Shown here one piece after another: positions 20,115-26,870 of a stretch of 64,000 bases of DNA. The stretch's first letter is position 1. The number at the start of each line of letters is the position of its first letter. A program made the position numbers and the translations under genes. The notes under the pieces are model-generated. The model was not told where the DNA came from, did no database searches, and saw only the letters and a program-made list of their open reading frames with translations. This DNA comes from Pedococcus aerophilus. GTDB lineage: Bacteria > Actinomycetota > Actinomycetes > Actinomycetales > Dermatophilaceae. The stretch covers positions 1 through 64,000 of the forward strand of contig NZ_BAAARN010000001.1 in assembly GCF_039532215.1 (NCBI RefSeq). Reading direction: 5' to 3'.

Positions 20115-20951
20115 CTACTTCGCGAGGAAGGTGAGCAGTGCGGTGTTGAACTCGTCCTTGTGGGAGACGTTGATGCCGTGCGGCCCGTCCTTGACGACGT
20201 GCAGCTCGCTGCCGGCCACAGCCTCGTGGGTCTTCTGGCCGGAGACCTCGAACGGCACGGTCCCGTCGCTGTCGCCGTGGATGACCAGCGTCGGGACGTC
20301 GACCTTGGTGAGGTCGTCACGGAAGTCCTCGACCCAGGCGGCGATGCACTGGGCGGCAGCCTCGGGGTCGGCCTGGGCCGCGAGGGCGAGGGCGTCCTGG
20401 CGCTGGGCCTCGGTCACCTTGAGGTCGTCGCCAGCGGTGAAGAAGCCGGTGGTGAAGGTGTCGAAGAAGCCCGACGGGTCCTTGCGCAGGTCGGCCTGCA
20501 TGCCCTCGACGGTGTCCTTGTCGAGGCCTCCCTCGGGGTGGTCGTCGCTCTTGAGCAGGAACGGCGGGATGGCCGACGCGAAGACGGCGCTGTGCACGCG
20601 GTCCGTACCGTGCTTGCCGATGTAGCGGGCCACCTCGCCGCCACCCATGGAGAAGCCCACGAGCGAGGCGTCGCGCAGGTCGAGCTCGTCGAGGAGCTCC
20701 TTGAGGTCGTCGGCGAACGTGTCGTAGTCGTAGCCCTTCTCGGGCTTGTCGGACTCACCGAAGCCACGGCGGTCGTACGTGACGACGCGGTAGCCGGCCT
20801 CGGTGAGGGCAGGCACCTGGTCGGCCCAGGACCTGCCGCTGAGCGGCCAGCCGTGGATGAGGACGACCGGACGACCGGTGCCGCCGGTGTCCTCGTAGTG
20901 CAGCTCGACGTCCTTGGACAGCAGACCGGAGGATCCCTTGACGGTGGGCAT
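20115..20951 (-). CDS. Alpha/beta hydrolase, non-haem chloroperoxidase-like
   Basis: The 278-residue protein has the full catalytic set: oxyanion HGWPLSGRSW, nucleophile elbow GFSMGG, acid in VIHGDSDGTVP and His in DGPHGINVSH. The sequence GYRVVTYDRRGFGESDKP is typical of the cofactor-free haloperoxidase/esterase group. AAAGGTGA precedes ATG 20951 by about 8 nt. Perhydrolase activity or detoxification of esters is possible; substrate unknown. Confidence 0.88.
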   Translation of the reverse strand: MPTVKGSSGLLSKDVELHYEDTGGTGRPVVLIHGWPLSGRSWADQVPALTEAGYRVVTYDRRGFGESDKPEKGYDYDTFADDLKELLDELDLRDASLVGFSMGGGEVARYIGKHGTDRVHSAVFASAIPPFLLKSDDHPEGGLDKDTVEGMQADLRKDPSGFFDTFTTGFFTAGDDLKVTEAQRQDALALAAQADPEAAAQCIAAWVEDFRDDLTKVDVPTLVIHGDSDGTVPFEVSGQKTHEAVAGSELHVVKDGPHGINVSHKDEFNTALLTFLAK

Positions 20952-20969
20952 GTGTGGTTCACCTTTCAA

Positions 20970-20999
20970 TCGAAAAGCTGGACCTTTCGACCCTAGGCA
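20970..20999 (-). promoter_or_regulatory. Promoter with dyad operator-like sequence for the hydrolase gene
   Basis: On the minus strand a -10-like TAGGGT (about 20996-20991) is followed by a dyad TCGAAA-N9-TTTCGA at 20990-20970, which would lie at or just after the transcription start. This could be an operator or a small leader hairpin. No known regulator consensus is recognised. Confidence 0.35.
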
Positions 21000-21061
21000 C
21001 ATCTCGGGAAGTTCGCAGATTAGCCAGAACCGCACCGGACCTGTGAACACCTCGCCGACGA

Positions 21062-21099
21062 CGGCTCAGGTCAACGGCTCAGGTCAACGGCTCAGGTCA
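21062..21099. repeat. 13-bp tandem repeat, three copies, across a stop codon
   Basis: CGGCTCAGGTCAA is repeated at 21062 and 21075, and again at 21088 with its last base missing. The array spans the stop codon (21084-21086) of the minus-strand acetyltransferase. Each unit contains a TGA on the minus strand, so copy-number changes would lengthen or shorten the C-terminus by only a few residues. Confidence 0.85.
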
Positions 21100-21887
21100 C
21101 GACTGGACCAGAGGTGGACCTCGCCGTACCCGAGGCCGGTGTAGACGCGGCGGGCCACGGCGTTGTCCGAGTACATCCCGAGGGTGCAGACGCCCGACTC
21201 CTCGACACCCTCCCGGGTCAGCCGTGCGGTGACGGCCACGCCCAGGCCGGTGCCGCGCGCCGACGGGTGCACGGTGATGCCCGACAGGTGCGGGTACCCC
21301 GCGGCGTTGTGCTCCCGCACACCGCAGGCGAGGAGGCTGCCGTCGTCGCCGCGGACCCCGGCCCAGTGCTGGTCGGGGTGCTCGAAGGGCCGGGCGTCCG
21401 TGCGGGGATTGCCCGCGGCGAGCAGCTCACGGATCACCGGCTCGTCAGCGACCTCGAGCCGCACGACGCGGTCCTCGGCAGCGGCCCGCGCCGGGACGTC
21501 CGTCGCGCAGAGCCACTCCCAGTCGTTCCCGTCGGCGAGTGGCAGGTGGCGCGCGACGGCGTCGAGGGACCCCCTCTGCACGGCCACCCGGCCCAGCGGT
21601 TCGGGCAGCAGGTCCTCGGCGACCATCGTCGCGAGGAGACGGTCGACATCCGGCGGTGGCCCCATGACGAGCAGCCCGTTGCGTCGCACCTGCGTGTGGC
21701 GGGGGAGGGCGAGGGCCGAGCCCAGGCGGAGGGCGGGGGACGGCAGCTGTGCCGGGATGTCCCACCGCAGGAAGGCGCTTCCGCCGCTGACCTGGACCAG
21801 CTCCTCGTGGTCCCAGATCTGTTGCAGCGCAGTCCATCTCGCAGCAGCGCCCACCCGGTCAGGGTTCGTCCGCTCCTGGCTGCTCAT
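21084..21887 (-). CDS. GNAT family N-acetyltransferase
   Basis: The 267-residue protein has a C-terminal GNAT core with the acetyl-CoA loop HPSARGTGLGVAV (Q/RxxGxG/A type) and the terminal DNAVARRVYTGLGY. The N-terminal half (WDHEELVQVSGGSAFLRWDI) is a long domain seen in actinobacterial GNAT proteins. AAGGAG lies 9 nt before ATG 21887. It follows the MMPL gene by 25 bp and is probably co-transcribed with it. Its C-terminal codons lie in a 13-bp tandem repeat. Substrate unknown. Confidence 0.87.
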   Translation of the reverse strand: MSSQERTNPDRVGAAARWTALQQIWDHEELVQVSGGSAFLRWDIPAQLPSPALRLGSALALPRHTQVRRNGLLVMGPPPDVDRLLATMVAEDLLPEPLGRVAVQRGSLDAVARHLPLADGNDWEWLCATDVPARAAAEDRVVRLEVADEPVIRELLAAGNPRTDARPFEHPDQHWAGVRGDDGSLLACGVREHNAAGYPHLSGITVHPSARGTGLGVAVTARLTREGVEESGVCTLGMYSDNAVARRVYTGLGYGEVHLWSSRDLSR

Positions 21888-21912
21888 GGGGTGGTGCTCC
21901 TTCGGATGCGGC

Positions 21913-24117
21913 TCACTCGGTGATGCCGAACCGTGCGTGCCACCTCTTGAGTCGCGCAGGGGCCCACCAGTTCCAGTCGCCGAGCAGCGCCATCGTCGCA
22001 GGGACGAGCAGCATGCGGACCAGCGTCGCGTCGAGGAGCACCGCCACGGCCAGGCCGACGCCGGTCTCCTTGATGATGAGCAGCTGCCCGGCGACGAACC
22101 CGGAGAACACGATGACGACGAGGACCGCCGCCGACGTGATGATGCGCCCGGACCGTTGCAGCCCGGCGATGACGGCCTCGTCGTTGCCGACGCCGCGCTC
22201 GTGCAGCTCGACGATGCGCGACAGCAGGAACACCTCGTAGTCCATCGAGAGCCCGAACCCGAACGCCAGCACCAGCATCGGGATCGTCGACTCGATCGCG
22301 CCGACCGAGTCGAACCCCAGCAGCCCCTGCAGGTGCCCGTCCTGGAACACCCAGACGACCACACCGAGGCTGGCGCCGAGGGACACGACGTTCATGAGCA
22401 GCGCCTTGACGGGGATGACCACCGAGCCGGTCATGAGGAAGAGGAGCACCAGTGTGGCCAGTGCCACGAGCGCAAAGGCGTATGGCGCGCGCTCCCTCAG
22501 CGAGTCGGTGAAGTCCCGCAGCCCGGACGCCTGCCCGATCACCTTGGTGGGGAAGTCGGGACGGTCGGCGCGCAGGGCGGTGACGGCGTCGCGGGCACCG
22601 TCGTCGAGCGGACCCCCCGGGGTGTCGATGGCGACGAGGCTCAGCGCGTCGTTCACCGTCTCGACCCGCCCCGTGAGGCGGGTCCCGTCGACGACGGGCA
22701 GCGCGGCCGCATACGCCTGCGCCTGCTCGGGGGTCGCGGTGGCGACGACCTGGACGTCGGGGCCGGCGAGCTGCGGGTAGCGCGCCTCGAGGGTGGTGAA
22801 GAACTCGCGCTGCGGCGCACTGACCGGCAACAGCTCCTTGCCGGAGGAGGTGAGGCGCAGGTCGAACGCCGGGGCTGCCAGGGTCCCGAGGACGGCGAGC
22901 ACCGCGATGATGACGAGCAACGGGCGGCGGAACACCCAGGTCGCCAGCCGCGAGAACACCCCCTCCTCGGGGGCCTGCTCGGTGCCACGCTTGAGCAGCC
23001 GCCTGGCGCCGACGACGCACAGGGCGGGTACGAGGGTCAGCGCGACGAGCATCGCCACGACGACCACGGACAGGCCGGCCGAGCCGATCGCCTTGAGGAT
23101 CGAGGCCTCGAAGACGAGCAGGCCGCCCAGCGAGATGGCCACGGTCAGGCCGGAGAAGACGACGGTGCGGCCGGCCGAGTCGACGGTGCGGACGATGGCG
23201 GCCAGCACCTCCTCCTGGGTGATCTCCGAGGCGGGTCGTCCCTGCACCCGGGCGCGCAGCTCCTCGCGGAACCGGCTCACCGTGAGCAGGCCGTAGTCGA
23301 TGCAGAGGCCGAGCCCGAGGACGGTGACGACGTTGACGACGGTCGCGTCGAGGTCGATGACGTGGGAGAAGCCGAGCAGGGAGGCGAGCGCGCCGGCGAT
23401 CGAGGCGATGGCGCCGATGATCGGCATCCCCGCGGCGACGAACCCACCGAAGACGAGCACCATGACGAGGAAGCTGATCGGCAGCGCGATGCCCTCGCCG
23501 GCCCGCAGGTCCTTCTCGACCTGGGAGGTGATCGCCTCGATGAGGTCGGCCAGCCCGCCGGTGGTCCCGCGCGCCCCGGGGATGGCGGCGACGAGGTCGT
23601 CGAACTCGGCGTCCACCTGCTCCTGGGCGCGGTCGCGGGCGTCGCCCTCGAGGTCGGTGTCGAACGTCACCACCGCGGCGAACCCGTCACCGTCCGTCGG
23701 GAGCAGCGACCTCGCCTCGGGGCTGTCGATCCCGGCCGGCACGAGCTGGGGCGCGGCGACCGAGGCGACACCGTCGATGCCGGTGATCGCCGTGGCGGCG
23801 TCCCGGACGGCGGCGACCGTCGCCGGGGACGTGGCGTTGGCATCGGTGACCTGGAGCAGGTGGGTCGACGTCGCCGAACGACCTGCCGCCACGAGCTGGT
23901 CGCGCCCCTGGAGGTTCTCGCCTGCGACGGAGGGGTCGCCGGACTGGAGGCGCTCGAACAACGACTGGTTGCCGAGGGCGCCCGTCGCCCCGGCGAAGGA
24001 CGCGACGACGGCGACCAGCCAGATGAGGACGACCGTCCGGGGGTGGCGTCCGACGAGGCCGCCGAGGCGGGACAGGGCTGAGGTCGACCGGTCGGGGTGG
24101 TCGGGCGCGTCGGTCAC
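21913..24117 (-). CDS. MMPL/RND family transporter
   Basis: The 734-residue membrane protein has the RND-like layout: one N-terminal helix (TVVLIWLVAVVASFAGATGA), an extracytoplasmic loop, then five to six helices, repeated twice. Proton-relay-type Asp-Tyr pairs occur in both halves: LCIDYGLLTVSRFREE and LSMDYEVFLLSRIVE. Mycobacterial MmpL proteins export lipids; actinobacterial relatives of this length often lie near lipid or drug genes. GTG 24117 is inferred, with no clear ribosome-binding site. The gene is divergent from rarA with only 19 bp between the start codons. Cargo unknown. Confidence 0.9.
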   Translation of the reverse strand: MTDAPDHPDRSTSALSRLGGLVGRHPRTVVLIWLVAVVASFAGATGALGNQSLFERLQSGDPSVAGENLQGRDQLVAAGRSATSTHLLQVTDANATSPATVAAVRDAATAITGIDGVASVAAPQLVPAGIDSPEARSLLPTDGDGFAAVVTFDTDLEGDARDRAQEQVDAEFDDLVAAIPGARGTTGGLADLIEAITSQVEKDLRAGEGIALPISFLVMVLVFGGFVAAGMPIIGAIASIAGALASLLGFSHVIDLDATVVNVVTVLGLGLCIDYGLLTVSRFREELRARVQGRPASEITQEEVLAAIVRTVDSAGRTVVFSGLTVAISLGGLLVFEASILKAIGSAGLSVVVVAMLVALTLVPALCVVGARRLLKRGTEQAPEEGVFSRLATWVFRRPLLVIIAVLAVLGTLAAPAFDLRLTSSGKELLPVSAPQREFFTTLEARYPQLAGPDVQVVATATPEQAQAYAAALPVVDGTRLTGRVETVNDALSLVAIDTPGGPLDDGARDAVTALRADRPDFPTKVIGQASGLRDFTDSLRERAPYAFALVALATLVLLFLMTGSVVIPVKALLMNVVSLGASLGVVVWVFQDGHLQGLLGFDSVGAIESTIPMLVLAFGFGLSMDYEVFLLSRIVELHERGVGNDEAVIAGLQRSGRIITSAAVLVVIVFSGFVAGQLLIIKETGVGLAVAVLLDATLVRMLLVPATMALLGDWNWWAPARLKRWHARFGITE

Positions 24118-24123
24118 GGGGGA

Positions 24124-24129
24124 TAGCCT
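24124..24129 (+). promoter_or_regulatory. -10 element for leaderless rarA
   Basis: TAGCCT ends 7 nt before GTG 24137 and no ribosome-binding site is present. It lies in the 19-bp gap between divergent start codons, so rarA and the MMPL gene must have overlapping control regions. Confidence 0.5.
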
Positions 24130-24136
24130 GCCACCC

Positions 24137-25555
24137 GTGGTGACAGGTGACGGCGACGACCTCTTCGCGGCGGCCAGCGGCACGGCCGGCGGTCCGGGGT
24201 CGGCCGTCAGTGGCGGCCGGATGCCGTCCGGCGCGGCGCTGCCACCCCTGGCCGTCCGCATGCGCCCGGCCAACCTCGACGAGGTGCGCGGCCAGTCCTC
24301 GGTGCTGCGTCCGGGCAGCCCGCTGCGGCGGCTGATCGAGGGTTCGGCCGGGGCGGCAGGTCCGCTGTCGGCGATCATCTGGGGGCCGCCCGGGACGGGC
24401 AAGACGACCCTGGCCCACCTCGTGGCGACAGCAGCCGGACGGCGGTTCGTCGAGCTGTCGGCGGTCACCGCCGGCGTCAAGGACGTCCGCCAGGTCATGG
24501 AGCAGGCGGCCCGCGACCGCGACATGTACGACCGGCAGACGGTGCTGTTCCTCGACGAGATCCACCGCTTCACCAAGGCCCAGCAGGACGCCCTGCTCCC
24601 CGGTGTCGAGACGCGCCAGATCATCCTCGTCGCCGCCACCACCGAGAACCCGTCCTTCTCCGTCATCGCCCCGCTCCTGTCGCGGTCGATGCTCATCACG
24701 CTCGGGTCGCTGTCCGACGCCGAGGTCGCGGAGGTGCTGGCCTCGGCCGTCGCCGACGAACGCGGTCTGGCAGGGGAGTTCGCCCTGGCCGACGAGGCGA
24801 GCGAGCACCTCGTGCGGATCGCGGGCGGAGACGCCCGACGGGCCCTCACCTCGCTCGAGGCCGCCGCCGGGGTGGCGCTCGACGAGATCGCCCCCGGCGC
24901 CGAGGTCGACGGCCCGGTGCTCATCACCCTCGCGCACACCGAGCAGGCGGTGGCGTTCGCGAGCGTCCGCTACGACAAGACCGGCGACCAGCACTACGAC
25001 GTCGCCTCCGCGCTCATCAAGTCGATGCGCGGCTCCGACGTCGACGCGGCGCTGCACTACCTGGCCAGGATGCTCGAGGCGGGGGAGGACCCGCGCTTCA
25101 TCGCCCGTCGCATCGTCATCTCCGCCAGCGAGGACGTCGGCATGGGTGACCCGACCGCGCTGCAGACCTCGGTCGCCGCGATGCACGCGGTCGCCCAGAT
25201 CGGGATGCCCGAGGCGCGGATCATCCTGGCCCAGGCGGTCGTCCACAACGCGCTCGCGCCCAAGAGCAACGCGGCATACACCGGGATCAACGAAGCCATC
25301 GCGGACGTGCGCGCCGGACGCGGCGGGGCCGTGCCCCCTCACCTGCGCGGCAGCGGGTATGCCGGCGCGACCCGGCTCGGGCACGGCGACGGCTACGTCT
25401 ACGCCCACTCCGAGCCCGACGGGGTCGCGACGCAGGCGTACCTGCCCGACGACCTGCAGGGGAAGACCGACTACTACCGGCCGACCGACCGCGGGTTCGA
25501 GGAGCGCCTCGGCCCGCGCTGGGCCTGGCTCAAGTCGAGGATCCGCGGCACCTGA
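24137..25555 (+). CDS. rarA: Replication-associated recombination protein RarA (MgsA-type AAA+ ATPase)
   Basis: The 472-residue protein has Walker A GPPGTGKTTL near residue 84, Walker B VLFLDEIHRFTKAQQDALLP near 135, sensor AATTENPSFSV near 161 and the C-terminal tetramerisation region (YDKTGDQHYDVASALIKSMR and ASEDVGMGDP). It acts at stalled replication forks. The first 30 residues are Gly/Ala/Ser-rich and look non-conserved; the conserved PLAVRMRP starts near residue 36. GTG 24137 fits a leaderless start; an internal start is possible. Confidence 0.93.
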   Translation: MVTGDGDDLFAAASGTAGGPGSAVSGGRMPSGAALPPLAVRMRPANLDEVRGQSSVLRPGSPLRRLIEGSAGAAGPLSAIIWGPPGTGKTTLAHLVATAAGRRFVELSAVTAGVKDVRQVMEQAARDRDMYDRQTVLFLDEIHRFTKAQQDALLPGVETRQIILVAATTENPSFSVIAPLLSRSMLITLGSLSDAEVAEVLASAVADERGLAGEFALADEASEHLVRIAGGDARRALTSLEAAAGVALDEIAPGAEVDGPVLITLAHTEQAVAFASVRYDKTGDQHYDVASALIKSMRGSDVDAALHYLARMLEAGEDPRFIARRIVISASEDVGMGDPTALQTSVAAMHAVAQIGMPEARIILAQAVVHNALAPKSNAAYTGINEAIADVRAGRGGAVPPHLRGSGYAGATRLGHGDGYVYAHSEPDGVATQAYLPDDLQGKTDYYRPTDRGFEERLGPRWAWLKSRIRGT

Positions 25556-25637
25556 CGGCTCCTCCCGACCGCCGGGTCCGGGTTGCGGCGTGCAGTGGCG
25601 GCGTCGTCACCGAGACATGAGCACGCGTGTCGCCGGG

Positions 25638-25859
25638 TTAGGCGGGCACTGCACGTCGCTCCTCCTGCGGCTGCGGGGGAGCTGGCGTTCCCGTGAGCTC
25701 GGCGACGAGCTGGGGCGTGAACCGCAGGGCCCGGACGCCGAGGGCGATGGCGCGCAGGGCGGAGTCGGCGACGGCCAGGGCCTGGTCGAACGGGAGCTTC
25801 AGGACGCAGTCGAGCACGTCGGCCACCGCGGGTGCGGGCAGGGCGACGGCGGTCTCCAC
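25638..25859 (-). pseudogene. Fragment of a DUF559/AbiEi-type protein
   Basis: An open stretch of 73 codons contains VADVLDCVLKLPFDQALAVA and DSALRA. This matches the connecting region of the actinobacterial DUF559 (AbiEi-like) proteins, between the N-terminal winged helix and the C-terminal nuclease-like domain. Both of those domains are missing: the frame closes about 35 residues later after a Pro-rich stretch. The first codon (GTG 25859) is arbitrary. This looks like decay of a toxin/antitoxin-style accessory gene. Confidence 0.55.
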
Positions 25860-26027
25860 CCCGCCAGCCTGCCGCGGACCTCCGCGCTCACCGGGGTTGT
25901 CCACAGGTCGCTCGCGAGGCGCCGACGTGCAGCGGCGAGCCCGGGTCGACAGCCGCAGCAGGACGCGACCCCAGCCCTCCGCCCACTGCACGTCGCTGCC
26001 GCGGGGCGACCCGTCGCCATACCCGGG

Positions 26028-26033
26028 TAGGGT
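26028..26033 (+). promoter_or_regulatory. -10 element for a leaderless DUF948 gene
   Basis: TAGGGT ends 7 nt before ATG 26041, with no Shine-Dalgarno sequence between them. Confidence 0.5.
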
Positions 26034-26040
26034 TGCCGAC

Positions 26041-26430
26041 ATGGATGTGAGTCTGGGCGACATCGCCGGAATGATCGCGGCCCTGGCGTTCGCGTTCCTG
26101 GTCTTCAAACTGGGCAGCGTGATCGGCAAGGCCGGCAAGATCCTCGACGAGACGCGGGTCGGTCTGCGGACCACCACCGAGAACGTCCAGCCGACGCTGA
26201 TCAAGCTCACCGACACGGTCAGCCTCACCAACGAGCAGCTCGCGCGGGTCGACGGCATCACGACCAACGTCTCCGCCATCACCACGAACGCCAGCGCTCT
26301 CACCGCCCTCTTCGCGGCGACCCTGGGCAGCCCGGTCGTCAAGGTCGCGGCCTTCACGTATGGCGTCCGGTCGGCCCTGAGCGGGGCGGGCACCAAGTCG
26401 ACCGGTGGCCGTCGCCGCCGCAGGGGCTGA
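26041..26430 (+). CDS. DUF948 family membrane-anchored protein
   Basis: The 129-residue protein has an N-terminal membrane helix (IAGMIAALAFAFLVFKLGSV, residues about 8-27) followed by a Thr/Asn-rich amphipathic coiled coil (TENVQPTLIKLTDTVSLTNE) and a basic end (GGRRRRRG). DUF948 proteins are general-stress or envelope-associated; the biochemical role is unknown. It is paired with the next small gene just upstream of alaS, an arrangement common in actinobacteria. Confidence 0.85.
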   Translation: MDVSLGDIAGMIAALAFAFLVFKLGSVIGKAGKILDETRVGLRTTTENVQPTLIKLTDTVSLTNEQLARVDGITTNVSAITTNASALTALFAATLGSPVVKVAAFTYGVRSALSGAGTKSTGGRRRRRG

Positions 26431-26435
26431 TCGCC

Positions 26436-26759
26436 GTGGCACGACTCTTCTGGCTCGGTCTCGGTGCGGCCGCAGGCGTCTACGCCGTGCGCCGCGTCGG
26501 CAAGGCCGCTCAGGCCTACACGCCCGCCGGTGTCGCCGACGGGCTGTCCGACTTCGGTGACGGCCTGCGCGAGCTCGCCGCCGCCGTCCGCGAGGGCATG
26601 GCCGAGCGCGAGGGCGAGCTGCGGCTGGCCCTCGGCATCGACGCCGGTACCGCCGACGACCCCGAGGCGAGCGCAGCACGGCTCGACGCCGCCTCCGCAC
26701 GGGCGCTGCTCGACGACCCCACGGGTCGTCGCGAGGACCGGGACCTCCGAGCTCGGTAG
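26436..26759 (+). CDS. DUF6167-like small protein
   Basis: The 107-residue protein starts with a short hydrophobic glycine-rich helix (LFWLGLGAAAGVYAVRRVGK) followed by an amphipathic helix (LSDFGDGLRELAAAVREGMA) and a charged, probably disordered tail. GTG 26436 lies 5 bp after the DUF948 stop, so the two form an operon. Function unknown. Confidence 0.8.
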   Translation: MARLFWLGLGAAAGVYAVRRVGKAAQAYTPAGVADGLSDFGDGLRELAAAVREGMAEREGELRLALGIDAGTADDPEASAARLDAASARALLDDPTGRREDRDLRAR

Positions 26760-26812
26760 GGGCGTTCGCGCACCCGCGCGTCTCGTCCCCGCACACCGCT
26801 CACCCCTACCCG

Positions 26813-26858
26813 TACGATTCGTCATGCCCGCCCACTCCTCCAGGGCATGCGCAAAGGA
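26813..26858 (+). promoter_or_regulatory. alaS leader: -10 candidate, hairpin and ribosome-binding site
   Basis: TACGAT at 26813-26818 is a plausible -10. A 7-bp hairpin follows (CATGCCC at 26823-26829, GGGCATG at 26843-26849), then AAAGGA at 26853-26858, 12 nt before the start. The hairpin would sit at the very 5' end of the mRNA. No T-box features are seen. Confidence 0.4.
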
Positions 26859-26870
26859 CTGAGTACATCC

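Larger units (their letters stand above)
25556..26040. other. 485-bp gene-poor spacer with decayed DNA and a dispersed 14-bp motif
   Basis: No intact gene is visible. On the minus strand there is a remnant of a DUF559/AbiEi-type protein (25638-25859). The motif CACTGCACGTCGCT occurs exactly at 25647-25660 and 25984-25997, and inverted near-copies lie at 25589-25601 and 25923-25934. The spacer ends in a -10-like hexamer for the next gene. Confidence 0.7.

Noticed and set aside
26847-26870. Upstream ATG for alaS
   Set aside because: The eight extra residues (MRKGLSTS) do not fit AlaRS N-termini, and the ATG lies in the 3' arm of a hairpin.
26760-26870. T-box riboswitch before alaS
   Set aside because: No specifier loop or T-box sequence; only one small 7-bp hairpin.
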